Positions 21,441-33,797 are shown, numbered from the stretch's first letter. The stretch is DNA of 64,000 nt from Pomphorhynchus laevis (GCA_012934845.2 WNNJ02001739.1:310001-374000), one strand, 5' to 3'. Notes: generated by a model not told the origin, from the sequence alone. Translations and numbers: made by a program.

Positions 21441-22195
21441 AATCACAAACTAAAATTAAAAAATAATTAATGAATTAGTTTCGTGAATTGCAGGCCCATT
21501 TGCGTGAACCTTTTATTGTAAAAAAATTATTGTCATTAAAAAATAAAAATAATAATACATAATAAAAATAAAAAGCAAAATAAAATTAACAAAAATATAT
21601 ATCTGAGATAATTTATTTAAAATAACAACCATTTGCCGTCACGGGTTATGAGGGAGTATCAACATCAAATCGTTATTACCACACTACAACGTTAATAGGC
21701 AAACATCTACCACATTAATAATGCTAATTCACATGTTGTTAAGCTGCAATAGGGATGGTGTTTTTAAATGAATGCAGGTTCGAGCATGTATAAGCTGTTG
21801 GCGCATACATAAGCATTATTTACAAATACAGGCGGATTCTAGTGTATGAGACATAATTCTATTTGAGCAAAACTTTCCATGAAAACCGTCAAAAGAGAAA
21901 ATCTCATTATACATGCTCGATTTCTTTCGCCGTCTCTATTAACAATAGCAGGATAAACATTTGGCAGGATTTGTCCGAATAGACAAATCCTACCAAATAG
22001 ACTATAACCCATATGTAACCTTTGAAATAAACATCATTTGGGAATATTTCCCAAATGATGTAATACCCTCTCGGAATTTAACACTTTTATTTTCGATAGA
22101 TAAACTTGCAAAACATTCACCATACAATACGTTTGAGCCTAATCAATGCTGAACTCACATCGCATATTTTTGACTAATATATAACCACATTCATT
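21441..22195. other. Spacer with two strong hairpins
   Basis: No gene seen. Contains the hairpins at 21961-21996 and 22032-22060. Confidence 0.5.
21961..22060. repeat. Two consecutive hairpin-forming inverted repeats
   Basis: 21961-21975 pairs with 21982-21996 (15-bp arms, one mismatch, 6-base loop). 22032-22044 pairs perfectly with 22048-22060 (13-bp arms, 3-base loop). Confidence 0.85.
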
Positions 22196-22740
22196 TGTAT
22201 ATAAAAGACAAGAATAGTTAGATTCACTTATTCATGCCGGCAGATCATATACAAATAGACTGAACAAAAGTGGGCTAAGAGGGTTAACTCGAGGAACGCC
22301 CTAAATTTGTTGAAAGTAATCTGGATATTTTATTCCATCAGAGACTCGGATAATGTGAGGAGAGAGAATCAGATGTAGTAAATGTATGATATAGGCAATG
22401 CGCGGTTATCAATTTTCGGAGAAGCAAGTCTCTATCAACGATATCGAATGACTTTGTAAAATCTACGAAAACAGCGTACAAAGGAAGGTGATTTGAACGA
22501 GCTTCTTGAAGAGCGTTTCTTAAGATGGAGGCATCACTTGTGGTAGAGAAAACCGGTCGAAAACCATGTTGCTCGATTAGGAGAAAGTTTGATACATAGA
22601 CTGCAAGTATACGGCTTATGATGGTAGCAAATAACTTATATGGTTGACTTAGTATTGCGATACCTCTGTAATTATTTAGATTACGAGGATCATTACAACC
22701 TTTAAAGAGTATGTTTAGAATCACCTACTTCCAAGATACA
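22196..22740 (-). mobile_element. R1/jockey-like LINE reverse-transcriptase fragment
   Basis: The minus-strand frame 22724-22338 encodes NNYRGIAILSQPYKLFATII, EQHGFRPVFSTTSDASILRN and VFVDFTKSFDIVDRDLLLRK: RT motifs 1, 2 and A in order. Past that frame, 22330-22200 gives GVPRVNPLSPLLFSLFVYDL, the motif B region. It is 5'- and 3'-truncated and lacks the YADD box. Confidence 0.8.
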
Positions 22741-22744
22741 GGGG

Positions 22745-23105
22745 ACAAATCTACTATCAAAACCCGATTAAATAACATCATAAGAAAATAAATTGAAACT
22801 GGCCAATAAATTTTTCATAAGAAAAATATAATAAAATTAACTCAATTATTATTTAATTTTATTATTATAAAATTAAATAACTCAATTAACTTATTTGATT
22901 TATTCATAATAAAAATGTAATTATAATATAAATTGAACATGTTATATTATATTAAATTATATTACATTATATCATGTTATATTAAATTGTTATATTAAAA
23001 TGTGATATGAAAATTTCAATTTTGTATCTTTTCTTAAAAAAACGTTTTTATTAATTTTATTAATTTTATGGATCTAAATGGTTAATTGACCCTTTTAAAT
23101 AAATT

Positions 23106-23193
<88 letters not shown>

Positions 23194-23600
23194 TATGTCA
23201 TCAGTTGATTTTTTAAAACGAATGTTTGCCCTGCGATTTTTAAATCGAGTCATCGATCTGTTTTGATTAAAAATTATCTCCCATTTTATTTTTGCAGGTA
23301 GCATGATAGCTGAAATCGAATATTTTTCTAATAAGCAGTTTTAGTCATTTATTAAAAGTCGATTGATAGAATATACTTCCGTAATATGCCAATAAGACGA
23401 TATCGTTAAAGATATTTGATATATTTATTAAGTATATCGCTGGTGATATCGTATAAAAAATATCGCTGCTGATTTACTTATCCGTTTTAACATCTTACGT
23501 TGTTATTGGTTTTACTGGTTGTAAAACTCGCATTTGTAAAGTCTTTGAGTCAAATTCGAACAAACATTTGCATTTAATTGGAGACAAAATTAATTTTTAT
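22745..23600. other. Non-coding, contains long AT microsatellite
   Basis: AT-rich spacer between the LINE scrap and the heat-shock gene's poly(A) site. Any open frame here is an artefact of the AT repeat. Confidence 0.6.
23109..23191. repeat. (AT)n microsatellite
   Basis: Uninterrupted AT dinucleotide run of about 80 bases, about 0.5 kb downstream of the heat-shock gene's stop codon. Confidence 0.97.
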
Positions 23601-23601
23601 T
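23596..23601 (-). terminator. Poly(A) signal of the small heat-shock gene
   Basis: AATAAA on the minus strand, about 55 bases after the stop codon. Confidence 0.6.
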
Positions 23602-23654
23602 GCATACAATTTAGTTAATGTGTACGTAAGGATAAATCATACCGAATATATAGT

Positions 23655-24710
23655 TTAATCAACTTTATACGGGGCCTCCATGAGTAGAACTCCGTTATCT
23701 AATCTTGACCGCAATCCATCTAGATCAGTTTTCGGGGGTAATAATACGGATCGTACGTGATGCAGAGTAGAATTATCGTCTCCAGTTGTTCTAGTAAAAT
23801 CATTCGAAGCGTCATGTGCTCTTTCATTTATTTTCAATGTTAGTAAGCTATCCCGCAGAGATAAATTTATATCATCGGGATTTACATTCGATAGTGGTAA
23901 AGACATTGTCAATTTTTTATCTCCATTAGGTGTATCGACGATGGATGGCCGGAATGAACTTCTGAAGAATTCTTCAAAATCAAATGACTCGGACTCGCTC
24001 TTAGATCTTTTGCTAGTTCTGCCTGTTGAGTTGTTATTATGCAGATTTGTCAAACTACCCCGATGCGATGCCCGGCCTTCGGTTGGTTTAGCAGGTAGCG
24101 AATCTAGATGATCTACAATTGTGTCATTTCCGCCACTTACATTAAAATGCTGTCCTTTTGTCGGTGTTGTTGAATATCTGTCGGACTGGCCTCCTCTATA
24201 TGAAGATGTACTTGCTGCTCTAGAGCGAGGTGATTTTTTCAGAGGCAGATTAATGAAAAAATTCTGTCCGTCGTAGTTGCTTTTCATTTCGCTGAAATTA
24301 CAGTTTTCAGGAATGAAAAAATGTTTCTTGATTTCGTTGGCCGCAAAATCTTCATCGTTATCTAGCCATTCAACATGGCGAGCATGCACTACGAGCTTAC
24401 CGTTTTCAACATATGTTTTGATGTCATCTCTGTTGTATCCTTGCAAAGTCATTCGAATTCTGAAGGTTTCGTTACGGTATTGATCCTGAATGTTTTGGAC
24501 AGTATTCTGCACTGGATGCGTCATTGTACCACCGTGCGGTGACATTCTTGATATCGGCTGCCATGCTGGTATAGGATATGTCGGGAATGTCGTACTCAGT
24601 CTATTAATCCTGTTTATAAGCCTATTCGGGTCTTCATTATTGTCGATAATATTCGATTGAAAGAAATTATCCACATCAAAGAGATTATTATGATTGTATC
24701 TGGGGAACAT
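23655..24710 (-). CDS. Small heat-shock protein with two alpha-crystallin domains
   Basis: A single uninterrupted 351-residue frame. The N-terminal region (1-78) is Asn-rich and contains FPTYPIPAW. Alpha-crystallin domain 1 lies at about 80-158 (FRIRMTLQGYNRDDIKTYVENGKLVVHA, then NFFINLPLKK). A Ser/Thr-rich basic linker follows (about 160-260; SSYRGGQSD, TGRTSKRSKS). Domain 2 lies at about 263-348 (LTMSLPLSNVNPDDINLSLR, LLTLKINERA, NGVLLMEAP). Two crystallin domains in one chain is typical of flatworm proteins such as the schistosome p40 egg antigen and taeniid p36. Most animal small heat-shock proteins have one. It should act as an ATP-independent chaperone in the cytosol. The first ATG in frame is used. 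No clear heat-shock element was seen upstream. Confidence 0.92.
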   Translation of the reverse strand: MFPRYNHNNLFDVDNFFQSNIIDNNEDPNRLINRINRLSTTFPTYPIPAWQPISRMSPHGGTMTHPVQNTVQNIQDQYRNETFRIRMTLQGYNRDDIKTYVENGKLVVHARHVEWLDNDEDFAANEIKKHFFIPENCNFSEMKSNYDGQNFFINLPLKKSPRSRAASTSSYRGGQSDRYSTTPTKGQHFNVSGGNDTIVDHLDSLPAKPTEGRASHRGSLTNLHNNNSTGRTSKRSKSESESFDFEEFFRSSFRPSIVDTPNGDKKLTMSLPLSNVNPDDINLSLRDSLLTLKINERAHDASNDFTRTTGDDNSTLHHVRSVLLPPKTDLDGLRSRLDNGVLLMEAPYKVD

Positions 24711-25850
24711 TGCTTCTTGAATTAGAGTGATTGCAATTGAGATATTGGGAATGTTATTTTCTATTCTCTAGCAAATGTCATGATGTTTTGTTCCTCGTAT
24801 TTCATATGAAATACTACGTCAGTGTTTCCTCTGTTTCAAAAAAATATTCTTTTCGCATTCTATGTTAGATATATAAAAAATCTGTAATGAATCAGTTTCT
24901 GTCTCGCAACAGCGTTGTAGACGATTTCAGTCTAAATTGAGTGTTGTTTAAGTGCTTTAAACTCAATGTGTTTGCAAATAATATTTGGTGAATGGCTGTT
25001 TTTTTTTAAATTTATGTTTATGGATATATTAATAAAAGTTACTCACATAGGATAAATTCGAAAAATACAACACAAGGCAGTGGATGCAACACCTTTTTAT
25101 TAGACATTAAAGGCACTGTTTTCAGTAATTCCATCAACTTCTGAGCCAACATCCGTCAACTCCACAATTATTTTGTTAGTAATTCACAAATAACGTGAAC
25201 TACAACCTGAACAGATATATAATTAAAAAAGTTTATGTCACAGTTTTGTCACATTTGCATTTTTATCTCACAGTATAATTACTGATATTACTTGTTTCAC
25301 TTGTTTGAAAGAACACCGTGATTTACAAATTTTGAGTTCCTTGTTCACGGTATTGAGCAGCGTGAAAATTCTATCCATAGATTTATTAACAAATTAATAA
25401 ATTTATTGAAACTCATGTCAATTTCAATTTTAAATTGGAACCATCCACCTGTTTTTATCGAGAGTTCGAGCAGCTAACAGCTACACGGTTAAATAAATTG
25501 TACATTGTGAATAAATAGTCATCTGTGGTTTATATTTATAGCTAAAAATTATAATACCTGATTGTAATTACCTGAAATAATTATATGAAATGAATTGTTC
25601 AAATAAAATTATAAATTCAGTTCTTCCGTATTCTTAAATTAAAATATATTATTAAAAGCGTTATTACGGTTCTTCCGTATTCAATAAGGTTAAAAGCGTT
25701 ATTAAGATATCAATCAACAAGTCAAAATGTATGTTAAACAAATTCCAAGAAGCTACTTTGGTTTTCTCCGCGATAATTGCTTTACTATAACAGAAATTAA
25801 ATTAAATTACTTTTAATGACATTAAAAGTTTTATTTTCATATATAATTTC
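24711..25850. other. Upstream flank of the heat-shock gene
   Basis: No second gene. A 53-bp phrase (GTTCTTCCGTATTC and TAAAAGCGTTATTA) is duplicated at about 25618-25705. No convincing nGAAnnTTCn array was found. Confidence 0.5.
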
Positions 25851-28150
25851 TCAAATTTCATATATGAAACATGGGCATTAAACGAATCAACAGCTTAAAA
25901 CCTTCGTTTTACAAAGTTTTTAAAATAAGGTTGCAGCCTCATTTTTATCTTCTTAAACACTTAATAGCAGACTTAAATCTGTATTTTTAACGAATGAACA
26001 TCCAAGCATTATGACATCTTCGAGAATAAACAATTTTGAAAATATATTTAATTTTATAAACTTGTAATGACAAAGTACCATATAATATAATAAGCAATAT
26101 TAAATAAAATATTATTATTAATTAATTATTTATTTCATTTAAAAAGTTAAAAAACTAATTTAATTTCCAATAAAAGACAATCAGTTTATAAATCAGAAGT
26201 TTAACATAAAAATGTCTTAGTCTCACGAAAATGCTGCAGTTCATAAACTTTGAAGGATTGCATTACAATTGAATTAATAAATTAAAATATATTTTATTTT
26301 TTAGCCTAGAAGCTAATATAATATTCAATAGCAGACTTAAGCAGAATACAAAATAATATATTTTAAAGTTTAAGATAAAATCCTTATGACACTTTCGAGA
26401 ATATACATAATTTGAGAACACTTGAAATGATTGACGTACAATCAACTAATAAATTAAAAATATTTTTTAATATTAATTATTTATTTTTAATTCCATTTAA
26501 AAAATTAAGAAATTAATTTAATACTCAAAAGAAATCAACTTAAAACGGAAATACACGAAATCCTGGTTTCTAAAGACTATTCAACCTTCTTAACATATTT
26601 AAAAATTTATATAATTTAGTAAAAATCTTGAAGATCATAATCTTGGATTGCAGTATCATCAAATTAGTGAATTAAAGTTTTATAATCATAAAAATTCTAT
26701 TTAATTAGTTAAGAAGCTTATTTAAAAACACAAAAACTAACCTAATCAGAACAGAAATAAATACGAAATCATAAATTTTAAAATAAATATGTCCAAGCCT
26801 TGTGACATCTTTAAGAATAAACATTATTTTAGAATATATGATAAAGTTCATAACCTTCAAAAGTTTACAGTACAATCAAATAAGTCAATAAAAATATAAT
26901 AATAAGTTAGGAATGCATATTTTTAAAAATAAACATTTTTATTAAAGTATGATGTAGTTCATAACTAAAAAAGATTTTTATATTTATGAAAATTAGTCTA
27001 CTTGGTCTGTAAAGTAGTTTATTTAATATACAAAAACAGATTTAGTCGGAACAGAAATAAATACGAAATCATAAAAATTGTAACATAAAAATGTTCAAGC
27101 CTAACGACATGTGTTAAAATTAGCATAATTTAAGAAAAGTTGCTGTTGTTCACAACCTTAAACGGATTGCAATACCATCAAATCAGTAAATAGAATTAAT
27201 TTTTTATTAAAATTGTTCTATTTTATTTGTTAATAAACTAATAAACTAACTGATCTAATAGAAAAATCTAATGTAAGAAACTAATTGATCTAAAACTAAC
27301 AGATCTAATAAGAACAGAAATACACACGAAATCTGAAATTTTTAAATAAAAATGTCCAAGAGTCGTGACTTTTTTGTGAATTAACAATATTTTATAAAAG
27401 ATGAAGTTCATACCTCTTTTAAAATACTGCAGTACCATCAAATAAGTAAATTAATATAGAAATTATTTTTTATAAGTATTGATATAATTCTATTTAAAAA
27501 GTTAAGAAACTAATTAAAGGTCCAACAAAAGACCAAATCAGAGCATAAATACACACAAAATCATAATTTTTTAAATACAAATATCCAAGTCTAACGACAT
27601 CTTCAAGAATATACATTTTTAGAAAAGATGTTGTAATTCTTAACGCCTAAAAAATTACAATACAATCGAATTATTAAATAAAATATTCTAAATTATATTT
27701 AAATAATATTAAATTATTTTTGTATAATTTTTTAAATTATTCTATTAAATAATTTTGAGAACTAATTAAATATTCAATACTTAATGAGAATAAAATTACA
27801 TACGAAATCACAATTTTTAATATCAAAACGTTCAAGTCTTACAACATTTTTAAGAATAAACATAATTTAGTAAAGATATAAGAGTTTATAAACTTGGAAT
27901 GATTAAAGTACCATCAAATAAGAAATTAAAAATAAAATTTTATTTATCATTGATATTTATTTAATTCTAATTTAAAAATTAAGAAACCAAAAATTTATTT
28001 TATACCAAAAATGAATTTAACTTAACTGAAATACACGAAAAGTTTCTAACAAAAATGATGTTGAAGTTTATATTCTTTAAAATATTGTAGTACTATCAAA
28101 TTGATTAATAGAAAAAATTTATTCTTAAATAATTATTGATTATTTAATAA
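25850..28150. repeat. Diverged tandem satellite, unit roughly 240 bp
   Basis: The same ordered phrases recur: AAAATGTCCAAG, a GACATCTT-like word, AAGAATAAACATAATTT, GTTCATAACCTT, a GCAGTACCATCAAAT-like block, and AAGAAACTAATT. Copies begin near 25994, 26205, 26380, 26790, 27085, 27350, 27580, 27825 and 28045. Spacing varies from about 200 to 300 and identity is low, so the array is old. No coding frame is maintained. Confidence 0.8.
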
Positions 28151-28189
28151 TTAAATTATTTAAAATATTTCAAGGGAAATCAATGAAGT

Positions 28190-28300
28190 TTATTTTGGGC
28201 TCGCGATCCTGCATACTCTCATCGATACATGCTGCTTTGCCTCGTTAAACGACCACACTTAGTCTTTGGAACAGAAAGGACGCCGATAGTCGATTTAATT
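28190..28300 (-). mobile_element. Scrap of family B retroelement C-terminus
   Basis: Matches 49060-49135 by eye: ATGCTGC, a TTTGCC..GTTAAACG block, ACACTTA and TTGGAACAG. It is a small fragment of the REL-like element seen at 49030-50650. Confidence 0.6.
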
Positions 28301-28607
28301 AGTTAAGAAACCTTTTAATGTTTAATCACAAACTTAATATAAACAGAAAAATATCGGTTGATGTTGGTCATGACATTACTAAAATAATGTCATCTACCTT
28401 AAAAATGTTGTCATAAGCTATAAAGATCTAGAAGCTATAAAGATTCAAAACACCAAATATACCGTTGAACTACAAATCTACTTATGGTTTTCAAATAAGT
28501 TGTTTGGATGAATAAGCGCTCATGAATAAGCCACAAGTACTATAAACAGGTATCTATACATATTAAAATGCTCAAATATCTAAAAACTCAAAATATTTAG
28601 AGACTCT

Positions 28608-28880
28608 ATATATCCAGAAGCTATATAGATCCAATAGTTATAAAGATCCAGAAGCTATATAAATCCAAAAGTTATATAGATATCCAAAAGCTATATAGAT
28701 CCAAAAGCTATATAGATTCGGATTCTATATAGATTCAGAAGCTATATAGATAAAAAGCTATATAGATACAGAAGCTATATAGATACAGAAGCTATATAGA
28801 TCCAGAATCTATATAAATCTAGACCCTATATAGATCTAGATACTATATAGATCCAGAAGCTATATAGATCCAAAAGTCAT
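28608..28880. repeat. 17-bp minisatellite
   Basis: Unit about AAGCTATATAGATCCAG, some 15 copies with substitutions and small indels. Isolated looser copies start near 28425. Confidence 0.93.
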
Positions 28881-28924
28881 ATTTGTAGAAAAATTGTATT
28901 TGTAGAAAAATGGAAAGTTTCATT

Positions 28925-29130
28925 TAACGAGGAAATTATAGTGTCTGGATTGATAGTTAAGCGTGCTGAGCGTGTGCCACTGATACGACTCGAGTTCGAT
29001 CTTGAAAGAAACAAAAAAACTTCTTAGGGAAAATGACGATACTCAATCATCTGATAATTCCGGGTGTACCATGCAAAGACAAAGCGGGTGAAGCGACCTG
29101 AGTATCCATCACTCAGGCATCAGGGAATAT
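28925..29130 (+). mobile_element. tRNA-derived SINE, copy 3, degraded
   Basis: A box-A-like TGGATTGATAGTTAAGCG lies at about 28946-28963 and a box-B-like CGAGTTCGATC at about 28990-29000. Downstream, 29051-29100 aligns with the hammerhead segment of the copy at 44963: CTGATAA (for CTGANGA), TTCCGGG, TACCA, CAAAGACAAAGCGGGTGAAG. The core is mutated, so no ribozyme activity is expected. It follows the 17-bp minisatellite. Confidence 0.65.
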
Positions 29131-30300
29131 GAATATGGGAATTTGAAAGCGAATACTTAATTGGATTTGAATATACAATTCTAAAATATATATAAGCATT
29201 CATCAAAAGATCTCCAAAACGTTTGACTGAGCAGGTTTCAGTCAAATTATAATATTATATTTTACTTTTATATATTTGAAATATTTAAATTTAAGGTAAA
29301 AAACTAGATTAAACTAGGCTTAAATTCTAGTTGACTAAAAATTGACTTTTATTTTAAATGTCAACTTTTTATTTAAACTTGATATAACCGAAATATATTT
29401 AATAATATAATAAATTATAGTATAATTTATTTAAATATAATATATAATTTATTATAAATTATATTAGAAAGATACATCCAAAAGTTTTTATTGTAATTTA
29501 CTCAAAGCATTTTCTTTTAATAAATCACAAAGAAAAAGTGAAGAATAGATCATAAATAATTGTCATCCTAAAAGCTCCAAATTAATTAATTCAGTAATTT
29601 TTTAATTAATACATTTTTTATATTAATTTCATTTACATAAACGTTTCGGTTTACGTTTCTGTTAAAAAAAACAGAAACAGTTAAAAACAGAAATAGTAAA
29701 CAGTTAAAGCTGCAAACGTAGAAACTATTTACGCATCAGTTTCTGTTTCTTTTAACTCATCATCATGACCCTTTAGAAGTTAAATTTAAAGAAAGTAATG
29801 ATGCCCATCTAGAAAGTATAACTGTTAACATTATTTTTATATTATAATTTCGTTATCCACAGCTTATAATATATAAGAAATTATCTGGAGTTGTTTTTTA
29901 TCTTTGGTTATGCAATAAACTTCGTTATTAATTTTATAACTATGTTAAATACATAAACTCAGTCAGCTGAATTGATTCTTTCATTAATTTAATTTCCTTA
30001 ACTAAAATCAGTTGACAAACAATATCCACAAAAATCTTAAAGTTGTAGTTTAGTTTTGTAAATCAAAGGCAAATTAAAAATTAAATGAACTTTTTATCTT
30101 TTAACGAATACATTTATATACATGATTTCTAAGAGTGAAAATTTACTTTTTATCTTTTAACAAATACATCTAAATACATGATTTCTAAGAGTGAAATATC
30201 AAATATATTTATATTAAATATAAATATATAATATTAAATAGCCACAATAATAATATTTGAAAAAACTAACTATATTATTGTACTTATATTTATAATATCA
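29131..30300. other. AT-rich intergenic stretch with small duplications
   Basis: No gene found. A 52-base phrase beginning ACTTTTTATCTTTTAAC is tandemly doubled at about 30089-30196. A hairpin GTTTCTGTT/AACAGAAAC lies near 29657-29680. Confidence 0.5.
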
Positions 30301-30339
30301 ATATTGATTTATTTAATTATAATATATTATATATTATAT

Positions 30340-30567
30340 AACATGAGTGAAGTAGCCTGCTGCGAGAACTGTGGCCAACAACATCCGGCATGGTATCGAA
30401 AATGTAAGGTGTTTGAAGTCTATCAAAAGAAACATCTAAGCCCTTTGAGCAAGAAGTCCTTGTTAGGCTACAAGATTCCAGCAGTCCATACTCATCCTGA
30501 TGCTGATTCCTATTCAGCACTGAAAATGGAGCTGTGCGATTTAAAGACAAGATTTTTCGGTCTTTAG
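30340..30567 (+). mobile_element. LINE ORF1 zinc-knuckle scrap
   Basis: MSEVACCENCGQQHPAWYRK followed by C gives a C-x2-C-x3-H-x6-C knuckle, as in the ORF1 (gag-like) proteins of jockey-type LINEs (C..CG..HPA.Y.GC). The rest (SKKSLLGYKIPAVHTHPDA) is not recognisable. The frame is only about 75 residues from that Met. No matching RT lies nearby on this strand. Confidence 0.55.
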
Positions 30568-30569
30568 AC

Positions 30570-31290
30570 GCTGATAAAAAAACTCACTTATATGCTACAA
30601 TCACCCGATGCGCCCTCAATCAGTAATAATATAATATATACATATAATATAATATATACATATATAATATATAATATTTATATATACTTAATATGGTACT
30701 ACAGCAGATCATATGCTCGTATTTGCCCATGCTGTATTATTGGGTTGATCAGTAGTTCCTTCTGTTGACCTCTCAACAGGATTTCTTGCTAATCATAAAT
30801 AGCATATTATTGAGTAATCGTTTTATGGAAATACTGAGTTATAAATATTAATTTTAGGATCAAAAAATTTAATTATTAATTAATTAATTATTATTTAATT
30901 AATTTCATTAATTTATTACAATTAAATTTCACGTGGAGAAATTTATTTATTCGCATAACCTTTCGGTAAGGAGTTGAAAATTAGAAATATTGTAATCAGT
31001 AAACAGGCAGTAAAGCAGTATTTAACATTAGTTATGTGCATGTTAATACTGCACTGGGAATTTAGGCATGTGTGCGGTTTATCACGATTTGCGTAGTTTG
31101 TCAATTTCAGCTAATCCTAATTTAGGCAAATGTGGACAAGAAAAAACATACAGTAAGAATGCACAAGGAAAATCACAGAATATACATTTGCATTGAAGGG
31201 AGACTGGATGAATTAGAATATTAATAATGCAAAATTTATCATGATAACTATAAATAGAAAGTCCCCATAGTAATGGCCTCTTAATATAAC
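30570..31290. other. AT-rich intergenic stretch, nothing recognised
   Basis: Contains low-complexity TA runs at 30620-30690. No gene seen. Confidence 0.4.
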
Positions 31291-31299
31291 AAGCCTGCT

Positions 31300-33085
31300 G
31301 CCCCGAATCTATAAAAATATATATGTTAAATAAATCTAGGAGTTAAATTTGGAGCTTTTCATAATAATTTCAAATAATTGTTCACGTAATATTTAGATAA
31401 TTCGTCCAAAGCTTGTTATGATTCGTACAGGCTTGTAGACATAATAGCTAGGTCGTCCGAATACATTACCGTCGTTCTTGAGCTTCTATCACTACAAATT
31501 CTACGGGGGAAATCCGCTAGGAAGAACGTAAATAAAAAGGGATTTAGATGATCGCCCTGCATGACACCATGTGTAGGTGAGAAATATTTAGAGTAATTTA
31601 CGCCGTCAAAAACTTCAAGGTAGTTTGGTTCTAAGATATTCTTTATTAACTGCAGTAATCCACCATGTATAAGAAAATAATAAGCTAATTTGAAAAGCAG
31701 CAATGAGCGATTAACATAGTCAAAAGCCTTAGCAAAATTCATGAATATGGTATATAAAGGCTTTATAACATAAAATGATTTATGTACTTCATTCCTGACA
31801 ATATTCAGTACATTTAAAGTTGAGCGGTTAGTACGAAAACCGAATTGTTCATGAGGAAGCAAATATTCGCGGAATTAAATAATGCGACGAGTCACGGCGA
31901 AGGATAAAAGCTTATAGGTATGGTTAAGAAGAGCAATATAACGATAAGAATCAACATTATTAGCATCATCCTTTCCGTTATACAATACCTTAATAATACC
32001 TTCTTCCCAATATTTAGGAACAAATCAGCCCCTATGAAATAAGTTGAAAAGAAAAACCAAATAATCTCCAACGATATCAAAAGATGTTATAATAGCATAA
32101 TTTATCAGAACCAGCAGCTTTGTTATTCTTCATTTTATTGATGCGCACCTGTAGTTCTTCTTTCCTAAATAGAGCATTTAACGGGCCACAAAGTGACGGC
32201 GTATTATGAGAGATGACGTTATTTAATTCCTGTCTTAATTCAACAACCTTTTGTCCACCTAAAATTCTTAAAGAGTGTGAACTTTATTCTGTAAGAGAAA
32301 TTAAAGAAGACCTTTGAAGACGTTTAGTTGTAAGTTTCCAAGGAGACTTTTCATCATACCTTATATTTTGATACTCTAACCTGATTGAGCGAAATTGATT
32401 AAATTCATTTAACATAACCCTATACTGCCTTTTATATATGAAGTATTCATTCTTAAAATTATCATTATCATCGTATCGACGAATTTTACCCAGCGAAATT
32501 AGATATCGCGTAAGCTTGTGCAGGTAAAACGGATTTCGGGTATCCCTAACCTCTAAACTCGACTTTTTTGATTTTAAGCAAGATTTTAAAAGAGTTTCGT
32601 CAATTAGTTCATGGCTTTTATTAAGATTTCTTTCCAACAAGAATTGCTAAGCCACCTCGATATTATCCACCGCATCAGCTCCAATGAATGGTATTCTACT
32701 AAGATTGGAGCTTGGATCAATGACCTGTTTTCTAAATGTCTTTACGTCCAAAGTACAGGATACCGGCTTGTGTTTTCTTATAATTGCTCACCCATTTGCT
32801 AGATCGTAATGCACCTTTTTGATTTGGAAATTTGCAATATTAAATCAATACAACTACGGCCATTGAATGATTCGTATGTCTATCTCTCTACGGTAAAATT
32901 GCAAGTTAAGTTTATCGTTGCAAAATAGTCTATTAGTAATTGAAATTTTAAAGATACATGATCTAGTAGCTTTGCCTATAATGCGGTAATCTTTAAGCCA
33001 CGACGTAATACCCTTGTTAAAAAGTGATTGGATGCCTTCAACATTGAACAAAACAAGGCGAAATGATGTATGTGTATTGAACCCT
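31300..33085 (-). mobile_element. R1/jockey-like LINE, degraded but in order
   Basis: On the minus strand, 33051-32854 gives an endonuclease N-terminus-like segment (FNVEGIQSLFNKGITSWLKD). 32640-32284 gives the pre-RT linker (KSCLKSKK, RQYRVMLNEFNQFRSIRLEY, SPWKLTTKRLQRSSL). 32100-31870 covers the degraded fingers (FLNIGKKVLLRYCI). 31862-31416 gives EQFGFRTNRST, TIFMNFAKAFDYVNRSLL, GVMQGDHLNPFLF and MYSDDLAIMS, where YADD has become YSDD. Domain order fits an R1/jockey-type LINE with part of the endonuclease missing. It is similar in style to the fragments at 6296 and 22196. Confidence 0.8.
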
Positions 33086-33089
33086 TTTT

Positions 33090-33795
33090 ATATAGTCAAG
33101 TGTTAGGAGATACGATATTCGTTTCGGAAAGTATTGCTTTTTAAAAGTTCAGACTATTCTATTATCTCATATAAAATAAAAATGAGATCGTTCTGACTTT
33201 CTTTCTTGTGTAATTCATTTAAATGTAGTTTACGAGTTTCTTTTTCCGGGATCGAAAGATTTGGATGAATAAACACATTCCCGTAAATATCGAAATTTTT
33301 AGTTTGCAAGCATTTGATAAAAAATTTTCATCTATAGTTAGTAATAACCAATAAGGGACGTTTGGCTATTGTAACCGGGGAGGGACGTGAGGGACTTGAG
33401 GGAAGTTCGGAATATCTAATCTAGTAAAAAATTTGAGAGATAATATACACAAGAGATAATTATAAATTTTATAATATTAATGAATTATAATATTATAATA
33501 TAAAATTAATAATATTATTAATTATTTATGATTAGTTTTTAACATTTTAAATATTTTATATCTATTAATCCAAAAACTGATTTTCTATAAATAAGCTAAA
33601 TAATATATAATATAGTATAAAATATAATATACCATTAAGATATTTTTTAATGACAATATTAAAATAGGTACTGTCTATAGTGTATTTTTTTCATTTCATT
33701 GAATTTTAAAATAAAATGATTAAAAACTCGATATATTTATTAATTTAGCTTCAAATTAAATATCTCCATCGAATATAAATTCAAATCAATTTTTT
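33090..33795. other. AT-rich intergenic stretch, nothing recognised
   Basis: No gene or named repeat. Confidence 0.4.
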
Positions 33796-33797
33796 TA

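Noticed and set aside
23107-23304. Minus-strand frame ending in a long Ile-Tyr run
   Set aside because: The run is the translation of an (AT)n microsatellite.
24711-24900. Heat-shock element and TATA box upstream of the small heat-shock gene
   Set aside because: TTC and GAA blocks occur but not in the required alternating 5-base array, and the TATA-like run cannot be told from AT background.
25050-25215. Minus-strand segment encoding IIVELTDVGSEVDGIT as a last exon of a gene
   Set aside because: It is short, has no convincing splice acceptor, and no partner exon was found upstream.
28608-28880. CRISPR-like array
   Set aside because: Repeats are contiguous without unique spacers, and the DNA is eukaryotic.
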